Shown here: positions 23,100-34,473 of the stretch, one piece after another
Layout of the letters: every line of letters begins with the position of its first letter
Numbering within the stretch: position 1 is the stretch's first letter
Assembly (NCBI GenBank): GCA_942159475.1
Contig: OW804097.1
Location: 39,320,298 to 39,384,297, forward strand
DNA: 64,000 bases
Direction of reading: 5' to 3'
DNA from: Sthenelais limicola
Lineage: Eukaryota; Annelida; Polychaeta; Phyllodocida; Sigalionidae
Program-made: the position numbers and the translations under genes
Notes under the pieces: generated by a model
Databases searched by the model: none
The model's input: the letters and a program-made list of their open reading frames with translations, nothing else
Told to the model about the DNA's origin: nothing

Positions 23100-24550
23100 C
23101 CCTGCCGCCTCCTCCTCTCCTCCCTCCCCAGAGGGATATTTCCCCAACCCTTCTCTCCGACCTCGCCGCCTGAATGCCTGCCTGAGACTAATTAAGTGAT
23201 AACAGCCAGATTTACAACAAATCTGAAGAAATTAAGATCACCTTAAAGTGGCTAAGATCACTGAGAATAAAGGTCGGGATTTGTGAAAAATATTGAAGAA
23301 TTGGATTCAAGCTATGTCAGGCATTCTCAAACCTATTTCTAAATGTTTCTATCTGCCCTGGATTGTTTTTAATTAATGCGAGATGGCCACGTCGAAGGCC
23401 TGACATAGTTTCATTTTGAAACTGCCATAACTGGGCCAAGATGACGCACCGTCACAGGACGTCACAAAAATTGACGCAGACCTCTGTGGCAGGGACCTTG
23501 CTTAAAATTAATGAATGTGTTCGTTAAACCTATAAAACGTCTAAAAAATACTTCCAATATGCTGATTTTTCGGTAAGGCATGCATCCCGCAGGCTTTGTG
23601 CAGATGGAATACACATTATATAGGCCTATACATCCAGTGAGAGAGAGGAGTTACGGTATTGTTTACATCATGACGTTCGCTTTGATAATGCGTCAATGAT
23701 GGCCATCACGGAATGCGTATGCGTCACTAGCACTTGCGTAACCGCCGCGCTGTACCCGGGTTATTTTGGTCTGCCAGACCGAAAGAATTTTCAACAGGAA
23801 GATTCGAAAAATACCCCCATATATGAGTTAACATGATCAAATCAGGAAAGACATGGGTAAAGGGGGTTCCATTGTATTCAATTACTATAACTTTGATCAA
23901 ACTTCCATAAATGATTTCTGTGATCGGCAAGTGCCACTTTAAGAGAATCGACCATATTTCTATTATTAACCTTAGAGTAATCTTAATCTAAGTATTAACT
24001 TACAAATCAAGCAACTGAATCCACCACTTTGTAGATTTTGAGAAGAAAAAATGTTTCGAAATAATTGATGCTATGTATCACAACTTTCCTTGTATTTGAT
24101 GCACAAATTCCAATCAAATTCTGATTTGACACTCACAATGTAAGCATTACAGTCCTGTTAGAATTATAAATTTATTTTTAATAAAAAAAAAGTTGAAAGA
24201 AGAACTGGCATCAACCAGTGCCCACACATGGTAACAATTATCTTCGGGGGCTGAAATGTTGGGCGAAATGGTATCAGTATCAGTAGGCCTTATCTAGCTG
24301 TTATCAGCAACTCTGGCTGTTGTCAATTAGTATCAGAGGGCGAGGGCGGTCAGGCGGCGAGGGCGGTCAGGCGGCGAGGGTGAGGGCGGCGATTAGCGAC
24401 AGAGAAGAGAGAGAAAGAACATATTTCCGTAGATCGTAGCACTTTAAAGAAAGTGCAGAAAAATGGAACTGATTTGATACTTTTTGAAAAGGAGAAAATT
24501 AAATTAAATTTCCGAAAATTAAACAAGAAGGTGGCGGTCTGGCTATATTT
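23100..24550. other. Non-coding insert within transposase copy 2, with CRE-like sites and GC-rich repeat
   Basis: Between the helix-turn-helix-like block and the catalytic core no coding motif is seen. Several CRE-like words lie at 23442-23480 (TGACGCA, GACGTCAC, TGACGCA) and 23668-23728 (TGACGT, GCGTCA, GCGTCAC). A 17-bp GC-rich repeat (GAGGGCGGTCAGGCGGC) is tandem at about 24338-24385. It could be an intron, an insertion, or an internal promoter region. Confidence 0.4.
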
Positions 24551-27500
24551 AATGCATGGAAACCATGAAGGACAATTCATGCAGCTATAAAAAGGTAGGT
24601 CTCTTATCTAGAGGAATGTCAATTAGCAACCTGATCTGCTGTCGAAAAGTCTTCGTATACTCTCTTCCGAGTAAAAATAAAAAGGTCTGTCGACCTAAAA
24701 ATGAAGGTAGTAAATTTCTTCAGACAAGGAGATATATATCAACTAATCTGCCGGATGCCAAGCAAATAAAAAAGAACATGGTAGAGATGCGTGTATTAGA
24801 CCAGACACTAGCAAAAACTTATGAACAGTTTTGTGATGCCAGCCCTGAGGTTGAGATGAGCTTCATGACCTTTGCACGTCTACGGCCCACAGATGTGGAA
24901 ACCTGCTTGAAACGGAAATGGAATGCATGTCTTTGTGATATTTGCACTAATGTTGAGCTCGAACTAAGGGCTTTAATGCATCTTGCTACGCGATTTCAGA
25001 GCTCAACTAAATTGGCGAATAAATATGAGGCATTGGACAAAACGCTCTGCCAAAAAGATGGTGAAAGATGACACAAAATGCCATGCATCAAACGTTTTTG
25101 TCCTTCTTGTGGGGTACATGGCATTTTGTCATTTTTTAACCCCTCGATGATATTAGCTTCAAACCAAACCATCAAATACACTAAGTGGGAGAGGGTCAAG
25201 AAAGTACGCAAAGGAAAAGATACAGTGCAAATTATGCCAATTGTATACCAGAAATCTTCCACTGCTGTAGTCATGGAATTGGCTGAAGAGCTAGAAAAAC
25301 TGGCGGGACATCTATTTGTCGCAAAATGGCAACAAGAGCAGTTTTCCACATTATTAAAAAATCTGCCTAACAACTGGGTTGTGCTAAACATGGACTTTTC
25401 CGAAAATTATGCTTGCATGAACCAAAATGAGGCACAGGGTGCACATTGGAGCCACAACACAGTTACTCTACATCCAACAGTACTACAAATGCCCTGAAGA
25501 TGGATGTGAGGATATCATTCAGGAGGCACTGATCATGATCACCAATGACCATGTTCATGACGCCCATGCCGTTGCTGAGTTTGTGAAGGTATCCAACACT
25601 CATCTAAACACCAGAGGGCTGACCAAGTCAAAAACCCCCCTCACTGACATCTCATTTGTGGAACAGGACTATCCTTTTCCTGTGGAGAGGCACTTTTATG
25701 GATCGCTTTTATGGATCTTAAACATCAGATGGGGCAGGAGACGTTGTAAAATCTGGTGCAAGGAGGGCAGTCATGGGACTGAATGTAGTAATCAATGATG
25801 TGGAGGACTTGTACAGCTGGGCAAAAGAAACGATCGAAACTACAGTACAAAAAAGAAATCCAGATCATGAACATCACAGGAGAACATTCGTTTATTTAGA
25901 GGATATAAACCGGAAAAGACCAGAAAGAACCCCAACAAAAACCTTGAATGGTACACGACAAATTCAAAGTGTGAAGTCCACCAAGGAAGGTTCTGAGTTG
26001 TACACCAGAAACCTATCTTGTTTCTGTGAAAGTTGTAGGGAACAGGGAAGACTTTTCAAGTAAGATTTAGAAGAAAGGAATGTTAAATTTTAATTGAATG
26101 ATCCTTTCACTAAGTCCTTTCAAAGAACTAATAATTCACTTGTCAATCTGCAATCTGTAAAATATATCTAAAAGCAGTTTTATAATTGCTATAAGGTTAT
26201 ATATCAAGTTTAGTAACTTGATATATTTAAGCTATATGCCTACAAATAAACTTTTTTTCAGCCATTGGGGTCCGCAGCTAAGTGCTACATTTATGCATTT
26301 AAGAAATATTTCTGTCATTCATCAACAGGTTCTTCTGAAGAGTCCTCCCTCAATTTAACAAGTGATGGATCTAATGATGATGTTGATAGTAGTGCTGCCT
26401 CTGATTTTGTTGTTACACATGTTGATATCGTACCCAATGAGTAAGTATTTGTTATATAACATATTTGACAATATATGGCATTCTGTTCAGACATCACATT
26501 GATCGACGTCTGCTCAGGGTTACAATATGCTAGGTCCCCTCATACAGAATTTAAAACAATGTATGAGCGATTAGTTTCATGAAAGTTGCAGTTCAGAGGA
26601 TTCTGAAAATTTGCTAATTAGCTTTTATATATATTGATATGTAAAAGCTAAATAGCAAATTTTCCATCAATAATGAGTCAAATCACTTGTAAAATCACAT
26701 TATTTATATATTATAAATTACCCTAAAAATTGTCATTAATTAAAGATATCTTTTGTCTCAACTTAGTCTTACTGAGCTAGGAGGTGGAGATGCCCCATAT
26801 GTTACAAATACTACTGACCAGGGTGGTGAAGATAGATTACAATACTTAATTGACATGGGGTGATGGAGAAGCTACCATAACATGGGGAGGTCACACTTGA
26901 AGCAAACGGCGAGTTCAAACTAGAGGTGGAGGGTGAGTTCAAACTTGATCTTCACCTCTAACAAGAGGCAGGGGACAAGCTCAATCAAGAGGACATAGTT
27001 TATCACAAGGTGAATAATGTTAAAAGATGGCTAAAGAAAGCTTGCATTAAAAAACTTTTGTTTCTTTTTAAAAATTAAATCACTTTGGGTCATGGTTAAA
27101 GAGGAATCTTAACATTCATAATTTTTTTCAGCAGATGAAGAGATTGATAAGGTCCAAATCGTCACTTTACAACCAGAGACTCTTGGTGATCCAAAGTAAG
27201 TAAATCCATTTGAATCCTGTATATCATGATTTTTCAGTACTGTATATAATTGTCATAAATAGAGTTGTAGTTTTCTGCTATTATGTCTGTGACTTAACAA
27301 TATTACTGAATTGTATTTTATAGTGACTATGTAGATAACAGTTTTGAGTCTGAGGATAGTCTCAAAGACATATCTGGACTTTCAGGGATATTCGCTGCAT
27401 TAGAAAAGGTACTGCAGACGTGTCTCATTTACAAAGCTTATAGTTCAATGAAAAAGGTCTCATTCTAGAGTCAGATTAATCATTCAGGTACTCTTGTTCA

Positions 27501-27608
27501 GAAGCCATTTAATATAACATCGGATGATGCATATTTTTGTGATATGTTTCAGGATGAAGGAACAACATCTCCAGTACTCATGGATTCTTCTGAAACTTTT
27601 ATCACCCA

Positions 27609-28262
27609 GCCCAGCCCTGAGGCCAGCCCTGAGGTCAGCCATGATATGGTCTCCCACCCCAGCCCTGAGGTCAGCCATGATACTGTCTCCCACCCCAGCC
27701 TTAAGGTCAGCAATGATACTGTCTCCCAGCCCAGCCCTGAGTGAGTGAGTGAGATTGGTTGCTTTACGCCCTTATCAACACTTTGAAGTGTTATATCAAG
27801 GGCGGGAGAGCTGAGAGGGAGGCAGTTTATGATCATACCCAGGAAATAGAGATAGAGAAGAAGGGAGAGTGAGTGAGTGAGTGAGATTGGTTGCTTTACG
27901 CCCTTATCAACACTTTTAAGTGTTATATCAAGGGCGGGAGAGCTGAGAGGGAGGCAGTTTATGATCATACCCAGGAAATAGAGAGAAGAAAGGAGAGAGA
28001 GACAAGAGAAAAGAGACAGAAAGGCACTTTAAGGTCTTACCCAGGACCAAGAAGAAGAGAGAGAGAGACAGAGAAAAGAGACAGAAAGGCCCTTTAAGGT
28101 CTTACCCAGGACCAGGCACTTTAAGGTCTTACCCAGGCCTGTGGTCAGCCATGATACTGTCTCCCACCCCAGCCCTGAGGTCAGCAATGATACTGTCTCC
28201 CACCCCAGCCCTGAGAGGTCAGCCATGATACTGTCTCCCAGCCCAGCCCTGAGGTCAACCAT
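27609..28262 (+). repeat. 36-bp coding minisatellite, interrupted
   Basis: About seven units of a 36-bp repeat encode the 12-residue motif SPEVSHDTVSHP or close variants. Three to four units lie at 27609-27741 and three more at 28137-28255. Between them sits a duplicated SINE-like insert (27742-27990) plus a short spacer repeat (AGACAGAAAGGC...ACTTTAAGGTCTTACCC, 28015-28130). The insert brings in a stop (GAG TGA). Downstream the frame continues to VTLQASCLTSQEPKEEKW before a GTAAGA donor at 28423. Confidence 0.75.
27742..27990 (+). repeat. Tandem pair of SINE-like units beginning GTGAGTGAGTGAG
   Basis: Two copies of a ~127-bp unit start with a GAGTGAGTGAG run followed by ATTGGTTGCTTTACGCCC, TATCAACACTTT, AAGTGTTATATCAAGGGCGG, GAGAGGGAGGCAG and CATACCCAGGAAATAGAG. 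The start recalls the GAGTGAGTGAGT...TTTTACGCC short interspersed elements that are common in molluscs (from memory; a database search would decide). Confidence 0.55.
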
Positions 28263-29149
28263 GAAACTAACAACCAGCCCACCCCTGGGGCCAAACTCAA
28301 ACCTGCCATGGAAATCTGCCCCCAGTCAGCTGCACAGGTCGATTGCAAACCTGCGACCCAGGTCACCCTGCAGGCCTCCTGCCTGACCAGCCAGGAACCC
28401 AAAGAAGAAAAGTGGTAAGATAAGTCTATTGTAACCATAAGTTTAACTAACTATTAGCAGGAATTGCTAGGAAAGCATGAAACTATGAAATAATATTATT
28501 TAATGCAATTGAAATTTCCAATCTTTTTTTTTAGTTATAAAGCAGGGCAATATGTACTAGTTGCACATGGTGTTTCCTCATTGCCTGCTGTGGTAAATAT
28601 CATTGTACCTACATCTGTTGATTGTACCTTATTCTTCAAACAAATATTTCAATTGTTTTAATTATTGTTAACGTCTGTTGATGCAATTTGTTTGTTTTTT
28701 GTTACACTTTATTTTAGACACACTTGAGATATGTTTGTTTTTTGTTACACTTTATTTTAGACACTTGAGAAATGTGATTGGAATTAACAAGTATTTTTAA
28801 TGAATAGATTATATAAAAATAATGTGCATGGAATTTGTAAACCTACAATGTTGTATTCTGATAAGAAATGCCTTGCACTCACTTAAAAATTTACTGTTGG
28901 AAATGTCGACTGAAAAAATCTAGTTCTTTGTAAGAGTGGTTGACTGATACATATTATCAAAATGCATATAAAAGTAGACATGCCGGTTTGACCATTTCAG
29001 GTTCAACAATGGCCCTTTGTACAGTTCTATGTCCAAACAAAGGCCCATAAAAATATTGGGATTGTATTAGGTGATATAGATAGGACTCTAGATGCACCAG
29101 ATATAAAAGTGAAGGGATTTCGAATATATTACTTGTTTAATGGTAAGTT

Positions 29150-30604
29150 ACAAACGAAAGTAAAATGACTCAAATACTCATGAATACTATGAAGTAAAAC
29201 CTCATTTTTATATTTTGTTTCATGGATGCCTCCCAGTATGAGTTAACAGATGTTCAAATATGTAGAGTTAATCCCTTTGTTTAGAATACCTCTCATGCCT
29301 TATCTCACTATTCTAGGTCTCTAAAAGAGGCTTGCATTGAAAAATCTGGGCTCTGAACAGACCTATTTGGTCAAGCCAAAAATAGCTTAAAATTATCTTT
29401 ATTTCTTTAATCATTTATCTTATATGTTCAGATCGTTTGAATTTTTAGTCTAAACAATAAATTTGCTATATATATTTCAGATTTATAATGAATCCCTCAT
29501 TCAAGCTACGGACCTGCATTGCCTGCTCAATACTTTATCTGTAAATGTCTTCAGGGAGAACGCCAATTTACCATTGATTATTCTGTAAATGTTCAATACA
29601 AAGTAAATGTTCAATACAAAACTAACAACCACTGATTATTGCTGTACTGCTGTACCTGATGAATACGAAATTATACATGAGATAATATCATTCATAAATC
29701 CTGATTAAGGTAAAAATTTGCCAAAAACGCATAACCTTTTTTTTTTTAAGAATGTTTATTCGACAAGATTTCACATGATGTGATACATTTCAACCTTTGA
29801 TGTTGACGCTTTATGTGAGGCAGATGAAAAGAGATTTATACAGCTTTAGAGACTAATCAAAATGTTATGATATAATTTGTTCTTCAATTTTTTCGTTTCA
29901 TTCCATTTGAAGAGGCTTTCATAGCCTGTATCCACTTGCCTTTGGGCGTTTTTTTAATTCTTCATCTCTTTGAGATAGATAAAAATCTAAGAGTTGCAGG
30001 AAACATTACAATAAAAGGAATGAATTTCCCTTTCATCCTCTAAATATGAAATGCATAGGGGATATTGTAAAGTTGAATTATTTGAAAGAGTTGCTTTCAC
30101 TTCTGCATTCAATGTTATAATGTCAAAACATTATAAGTTATAGGCGTCACAAAATTGGTAACATATAAATGACATATCAATTTTTGTTAGACATTCTTAT
30201 CACAACTAAGCACATACACTAAAAAAATGTCTTTTTTTCCGGTTATCTCCGTCACTTTTTACAAATCATTCTAGAGAGAAGCTGCAACATCTTTTTTTGT
30301 ACAAGTTATGGTTTATTGTCAGAGAAACATGATTTATTTTCGAGAAATGCAAATTTGAAAGTAATATAATCAGTAAATTAGCTAATATCAAATAAATTAT
30401 TTTTCACAGTGATTGGCGTCACTTTTTAGTACATGTATTAAATAGTTCAGAAATATATAAATTTGCTCTAAGTTATCTTTTCCTTATTAAAATCGGAAAA
30501 TTTAAGTTTATTTTAAGTGTATTTAAAGAAATCATGTAATGTCGATAAGATTTATTTCATCAACTAAAATTTCCTAATACCTGATACCTTTTTGTACATT
30601 TCAG
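29150..30604. other. AT-rich stretch without a gene
   Basis: No exon-like frame. The part after 29147 may be the 3' untranslated end of transposase copy 2. The segment ends in a TTTCAG acceptor at 30599-30604 before the unknown frames. Confidence 0.45.
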
Positions 30605-31303
30605 GCTGCCTTGAAGTGCTGTCATGAAACGGAGGTGCCTGTCAGGAGATTGTATTGCACACTACACAGGAGAAACTGATGGTATCTTTTTCCTCTCACC
30701 CAAACTTGCTGCTGGTGATGAACTGGGTCATGACTTCCTTCTCCGCATAACAACATGTAAGCTCTCCTTCACAGCACACTGCAACCACATTGACCCCATA
30801 GAGAAAACCACTGATCCAACAAGAAAGCAGACATTTCACCGTTGTTATGACAGGAAGTTCTTGTGCTATGATGGCTCCTCAGATGATGGAAATGTCAGGG
30901 ATGCTGAAAACATCTGAAAGCGTTGTGTCTGGACATCCTTGGCAAACAACCACTGAAGATAACCAATGACCAGTACACTGAGAGAATGGCCAATCTCCTA
31001 AAGGTGTGTCCTGTCGATGGTGACACCACACAGTTCATGGTTTCACTGATCAATGACGATCTACCCCTCAGTTTGCATCGTGCCATTGCTAGAGTGCTGC
31101 TCAACCTGGCGGGGGACGCACCTGTGAGTGCATTTCTTCCTTTCAAGTGCCATGACATTCTGCTGGAGTTGCCAAACATCCTTCACAACTCTTCACCAGG
31201 ATCCATCAAACATGCAGTTGTAAAGATCCCGAGGGAATCCCAAGGCATGGGAAAATTATTTTCTTTGGCTTTAATTATCATTAAAGCAAGGGAATCTTAC
31301 TGA
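30605..31303 (+). CDS. Unrecognised protein, two frames (possibly broken)
   Basis: After a TTTCAG acceptor, an ATG at 30624 opens 97 codons with several Cys/His (CLSGDCIAHYTGETDGIFFL, TAHCNHIDPIEKT, FHRCYDRKFLCYDG). A frame change at about 30911 leads to a second frame to 31303 (LKITNDQYTERMANLLKV, NDDLPLSLHRAIARVLLNLAGDAP). The codon content and charge pattern look like real protein, and the two frames probably belong together with a one-base shift. The second half looks helical, perhaps repeat-like. I do not recognise the family. It follows transposase copy 2 and precedes a LINE fragment, so it may be part of a transposon or a captured host gene piece. Confidence 0.4.
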
Positions 31304-31342
31304 ACAAATGGACAGATTTATTTATATCACAGTCAAATTCTC

Positions 31343-31613
31343 TAAGATTTGGTTTGGTTTGGTTAGTTTCACCTCCACTAAGAGTAATTAAAAGTTAGCA
31401 GATATACTGTGGTTTTATTATTTTATTCTGTGAAATTCCCTATTTCATGAAACAGGGTTTGGCCTGACGAAGTCAGGCTTCATTTAGGTTACCTAAATTT
31501 TGTCGTACAATTTGGTTTCCCGTAGGAAATCAAGAATATTTTTGTTCCCAGATTCCCGGAAAATACTCTGCAGTGTCCTGCGATTTTGCAGGAATTTTAT
31601 TCTGTTTCTCTTA
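31343..31613 (-). mobile_element. 3' end remnant of RNase H-type LINE
   Basis: About 270 bp is nearly identical to 39835-40102. It contains the last codons of the LINE (FLQNRRTLQSIFRESGNKN to TKLYDKI, stop at 31493-31495 on the minus strand) and the 3' UTR ending in a repeated CCAAA tail (seen as TTTGGTTTGGTTTGG on plus). Homology stops sharply at 31613. A strongly 5'-truncated insertion of the same subfamily as the copy at 39.8-41.4 kb. Confidence 0.8.
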
Positions 31614-31659
31614 CAGGAGAATGTACTAGGGTAGATATTTATGGTTATATACGGGTGGG

Positions 31660-32115
31660 GGAGGTACAGGAAGCGGTACAGCAAGAGATACAGGAGTTAC
31701 AGGTAGGGGTACAGTAGTTACTGGAGAGGGGTATAGGAGGTTACTGATGGAGGTACTGCAGGAGTTACTGGAGAGGGGTATAGGTGGGTAGCTACTGGAG
31801 GAGGCTACTGGAGGAATTACTGAAAATGTGTTTGGGGGTTACAGGACAAGGTTACTAGGAGAGCTACTGGAGGAGTTACTGGAGAGGGATATAGGAGATT
31901 ACTGGAGGAGGTACTGGAAAGGGGTATTGGCGGTTACTGGAGGTTACTGGAGGAGGTTACTGGAGGATGATACTGGAAAGGGGTATTGATGGTTATATAA
32001 GTTACTGGAGGAAGTCACTAGAGGAGGTCCTGGAGGAGGTTACTGGAGAAGGTTACTGGAGATAGTTACTGGAGGAGGAATCAGAGGTCATACTGGATGA
32101 CATTCTGGAGGAGGT
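31660..32115 (+). repeat. GGAGGTTACTGGA minisatellite
   Basis: The stretch is built from words such as GAGGTTACTGGAGGAGGTTAC, with period about 12-15 bp and much variation, for some 450 bp. Purine-rich on the plus strand. No protein-coding role is supported. Confidence 0.75.
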
Positions 32116-32650
32116 TACCGGTGAAATATTAAAGGAGTTACCAGATCATACCTGGAAAGTTTGAGAAATAAATTTATTAAAAAATATATATACCCCCTCC
32201 TGAAACTTCCTAGCAACAGGTGGGACATTAGCATTAGGTTCACTCCCACCTTCGTTCCCATCGGTGCCATCATCTTTGTGGTCCTCAGAGCTCTCCTCTG
32301 CACAACCTGGATTGCATACCAATACTTCTAATTAAGATAGAAAGGTAAGGTTTTCAGCTAAACTAGTGTTTTAGAGGACCAGGAATCCATTTTCAACCGA
32401 ATTAATGGGGTGGAACAATTGCCAACATTTTTTTCAAGATGGCCTTTTCATGTTGCCAGCATCACATGTACGGCTTGGTTAGGGCTACTAACAGGGCTGC
32501 CAACTCTCCGGCATTTGGCCGAAGGCTCTGGCCTTTTGGGGTCCTAAAATTCACCGTCCTAAATCATATAGAGGGAGACTGGCGGGAAAACTCCTAGGAG
32601 GCCAAATGGCGGACTAGGTACGGTGATCATGATACTGAGTATTTTCTGAA
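32116..32650. other. Non-coding stretch before the full-length LINE
   Basis: No gene seen. It may include the LINE 5' UTR; an AAGATGGCC word (YY1-like) lies near 32438-32446. The exact 5' end of the LINE is not resolved. Confidence 0.4.
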
Positions 32651-32777
32651 GGAAGGAGCTATTTAGACCAGCCAGAGAAAGACCACGGCGACATAAATGG
32701 TCATAGCATATTTATACACCAAAATCATATCGTACATATACTTTATCATCGAATTATTGGTGAAAATATATTCAACG

Positions 32778-34408
32778 ATGGCGGGTAGAGACGGTGACAT
32801 TATGGCCGTCGAGGAAAAAGGCGGGCGACCTATCGAAGAAGATGAAGTCGAAAACAGTGCAACTCAAACACCTGAGTTAAACTCTTCCATAGAGATAGAA
32901 GAGGATTCCTCCATCAAAAACAAAACAGGATCTCCAGAAAATGAGGTAATACACCAAAGTGATAACATTGTAAAACAAGAAATAGGGGCTGTCAAAGATC
33001 AGATTGACCCTGGCAAGCCGGCCGGTGGCCATGACACGGCCGAGGTGGATAATATTTCAGAAGCCTCAGAAATAGTTGATAACATTTCAGTAGCCTCAGA
33101 ACTGGCTGATGATACATTGTGTGACGATTGGGATTCAAATCTCAAGGTGAACAAAGCGCTTATTGACAAAATTACTCAAGAAGTCTTAAATAGAATTAGT
33201 AACGAGGGGGAAAAAGAATATATATGGAAAGAAAATCGGAGACTAAACAATGAAAGCTTTCAAACACTCTAGCCTGGACAGAATTAAATTATCGTAACAT
33301 GAATAGAAGACTGAAGGTCATAGAAAGAAATTACAAGCGTGCAGATCAAGTAGAAACAAATTCTGGTGTGTTAGACGAAGAGATAACTGAAGAAACTCAA
33401 ACAGAAAATATGGCGGACAACGGTTTTGTTGATACTGTTGCTATGGACGCCATTGGACAGTTGGATGAGGACATTAACACTTCGGTTTTAGATCTACGTC
33501 AGTCAATATCGGAAAATCTAGAGAAAATAGAATCATTTGGGAGAGAGATGAAATGAGTAGGGGACTCAGTGCAAGCTTTAGATGATAAGCTAAAAGATTA
33601 TGCGCTGAATAATACTAAGAATACAGGTCCTGACATGAAAAGTGACAGCTCGATACATCTTTTGGTCGAAGGCTTGCCGGAAAGGTGGCAACGAGGCTCG
33701 CCGGACCCATGTTTTGTCGATCGAGATGTTATCAAAAATTATCAAATGCTCGCCAACTACTATAAATTATTACGTCTACACAATACCCCGGCCGAGTTGG
33801 TTCTAGGTCATATCCTAGTCGGCGATAGATCATTTGCAACGGCCGACTTGTACAAGCTGCCACAGGGCTGCAGACCGGTAGATGTATCGCATATAACTGT
33901 TGACAAGAAAGGACGGGGATTCCATGGTTCCCACAGCTACTTCTCCAACTTTTACCCTGTATCTGTACTTTATAAGCAGAAAGTTTATCCATCTGCTGAG
34001 CACGCGTATCAGTGTGCTAAAGCGAAACATCTCAACCTACACAGACACGCCTATCATATCTTTCAGGCCCAAAGTCCCGCGCTAGCAAAGAGGAGAGGTA
34101 GCAATCTGGCTTCTGCAGTTACCTCAGAGCAGATGCGCGGCTGGGAAAGCGTAGAGGAAAAGGTTCTCCGAGAAATAGTATTGGAAAAATTTAAGTAACA
34201 TGATGATCTGAGAAAAGAATTATTGGATCCAAATATCAATGGTTTCTTCGAAATTACAGGGGATAGAAAATGGGGATTTGGGAGCGGAGCACGAGGCGTG
34301 CTTATAGCAAATGGCGGCCGTGTTCCGCTTCAGTCAAGGGCATTCACCGGCGACAATAAGTTTGGGAAAATACTCGACAGCATAAGAACCGAGATTCTTC
34401 AACAGTAG
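32778..34408 (+). pseudogene. LINE ORF1: acidic coiled-coil plus NADAR (YbiA-like) N-glycosidase domain
   Basis: The chosen start is ATG 32778 (MAGRDGDIM). An acidic region (32778-33260) and a coiled-coil-like region (33272-33600) precede the NADAR domain at about 33914-34408. NADAR hallmarks are clear: YFSNFYPVSVLYKQKVYPS followed by AEHAYQCAKAKH (conserved Glu), an SPALAKRRG block, MRGWESVEEKVLRE, and the end block DRKWGFGSG with GDNKFGKILDSIR. They stand in the same order and spacing as in bacterial YbiA. Known family activity: hydrolysis of N-glycosidic bonds, in riboflavin intermediates for YbiA and in guanine-linked ADP-ribose for other NADAR proteins. Breaks: a shift near 33270, TGA at 33554 and TAA at 34196 in the middle of NADAR. 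The two stops look like simple substitutions. Confidence 0.8.
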
Positions 34409-34473
34409 GGACAATCTAAATATTGATTAACTGTATCTTCCGACGAGTCAGATATCTGTCTACATGTTATAAA

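Larger units (their letters stand above)
22485..29147 (+). pseudogene. DDE-type transposase, copy 2: decayed, intron-containing
   Basis: Parts in order: a basic N-terminal region starting YRDRFKVK (22487) through KKELLENLK (22795); a YRKFGICKKVASYLGIS helix-turn-helix-like block (22779-23005); the core at 24690-26061 in three frames; then small exons at 26329-26440, 26766-26862, 27134-27196, 27325-27407, 27553-27741, up to 28422, 28536-28591 and 29001-29146. The core keeps a CLCDIC zinc pair, the first Asp (VVLNMDFSENYA), and DGAGDVVKSGARRAV, but the second-Asp block (SDSPSSQFRNR in copy 1) and the Glu/HGKG block are deleted or scrambled near 25640-25725. Stops and shifts occur at 25069, about 25485 and about 25715. 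The late exons encode KAGQYVLVAHG and VKGFRIYYLFN, resembling a small C-terminal beta domain. Not all intron phases can be reconciled. Confidence 0.55.
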
